A DNA stretch of 64,000 nucleotides from Deltaproteobacteria bacterium (lineage in GTDB: Bacteria; Desulfobacterota; Syntrophia; Syntrophales; JAFGHS01): positions 1 through 64,000 of the forward strand of contig JAFGHS010000042.1 in assembly GCA_016930075.1 (NCBI GenBank). The letters run 5' to 3'. Positions 63,918 to 64,000 of this stretch are shown here, in pieces (position 1 is the stretch's first letter; each line of letters starts with the position of its first letter). A program made the translations under genes and the position numbers. The notes beneath the pieces are model-generated. The model saw nothing but the letters and a program-made list of their open reading frames with translations. It made no database searches and was not told the origin of the DNA.

Positions 63918-64000
63918 TCGTAAAAAGTCGAGTTTTGGTCTTTTTTGTCATTCCCGTGAAAACGGGAATCCAGTCTTTTTAAGTGCTTACCTCTTCCTGG
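63918..64000. repeat. Repeat element with TCGTAAAAAG end and GTCATTCCCG hairpin
   Basis: TCGTAAAAAG (63918-63927) matches exactly the left end of the element at 41897. Inside, ATTCCCG and CGGGAAT form a hairpin (GTCATTCCCGTGAAAACGGG, then AATCCAG), a common intergenic motif. The right end lies beyond the window. Confidence 0.7.

Overview
The window is a bacterial chromosome segment of mostly fairly high GC. It most resembles an anaerobic, Gram-negative deltaproteobacterium of the Syntrophales type (Syntrophus/Smithella-like). The case rests on outer-membrane genes (BamD, TolC, PldA, TonB-like protein), a glycyl radical enzyme with its oxygen-sensitive activase, a flavin/Fe-S enoate-reductase-type enzyme, a phenylacetate-CoA-ligase-type enzyme next to an ACT protein, and many two-membrane housekeeping genes. 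The lineage is an inference from gene content; no rRNA or tRNA gene was seen.

Layout. 1-2686 (minus) is the 5' part of a giant MORN-repeat plus charged-helix protein that runs off the left edge; the ORF track misses it because it has no stop in the window. 3103-7305 holds a PreP-type M16 protease and an MFS transporter. 7339-13490 is the accessory zone: a clostripain-like gene start broken by an array of GC-rich hairpin repeats, a lipase/CHAT fusion protein, an AT-rich patch with a PD-(D/E)XK nuclease and a small coiled-coil gene, a palindromic repeat, and a hicA toxin pseudogene.

13493-17645 (minus) is a tight cluster of five genes: a PpiC/SurA-like lipoprotein, a HAMP membrane protein, an HExxH membrane protein, a CarH-like B12-binding sensor, and a diguanylate cyclase overlapping it by 7 nt. 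A beta-lactamase-fold hydrolase, a HEPN/MNT toxin-antitoxin pair, a fused MFS/spermidine-synthase protein, BamD, thioredoxin and a nucleoside phosphorylase follow. Next come a duplicated-module protein of unknown function, the ACT protein, a PaaK-type ligase, MobA, Der and a TonB-like protein.

29614-33831 is a three-gene operon (glycyl radical enzyme, activase, 3-hydroxyacyl-CoA dehydrogenase) ending in a strong terminator. It converges on an old-yellow-enzyme/NADH-oxidase-type reductase and an epoxide-hydrolase-like protein. 37018-43898 has UPF0182, phospholipase A1, DapA, a Cys-rich exported protein and a SpoU methyltransferase. 43912-53272 is a housekeeping run: CutA, glucokinase, transketolase, SbcCD, glucose-6-phosphate isomerase. 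53350-56715 carries a CDF transporter, a groEL with no groES beside it and a Cys-rich small protein. 56751-61956 (minus) is a complete tripartite exporter operon (TolC, adaptor, ATPase, permease) whose adaptor is fused to a cytoplasmic PAS sensor. The window ends with a KefB-type antiporter.

Several families of short inverted repeats are scattered between genes: TCGTAAAAAG-ended elements, AGGGACWCTTCCC hairpins, a long GGGACGCTGTTA palindrome and GTCAT...ATGAC elements. The most unusual observations are the PAS-adaptor fusion, the lipase/CHAT protein beside a broken clan-CD protease gene, the B12 sensor/cyclase pair and the glycyl radical enzyme with an atypical active-site neighbour.
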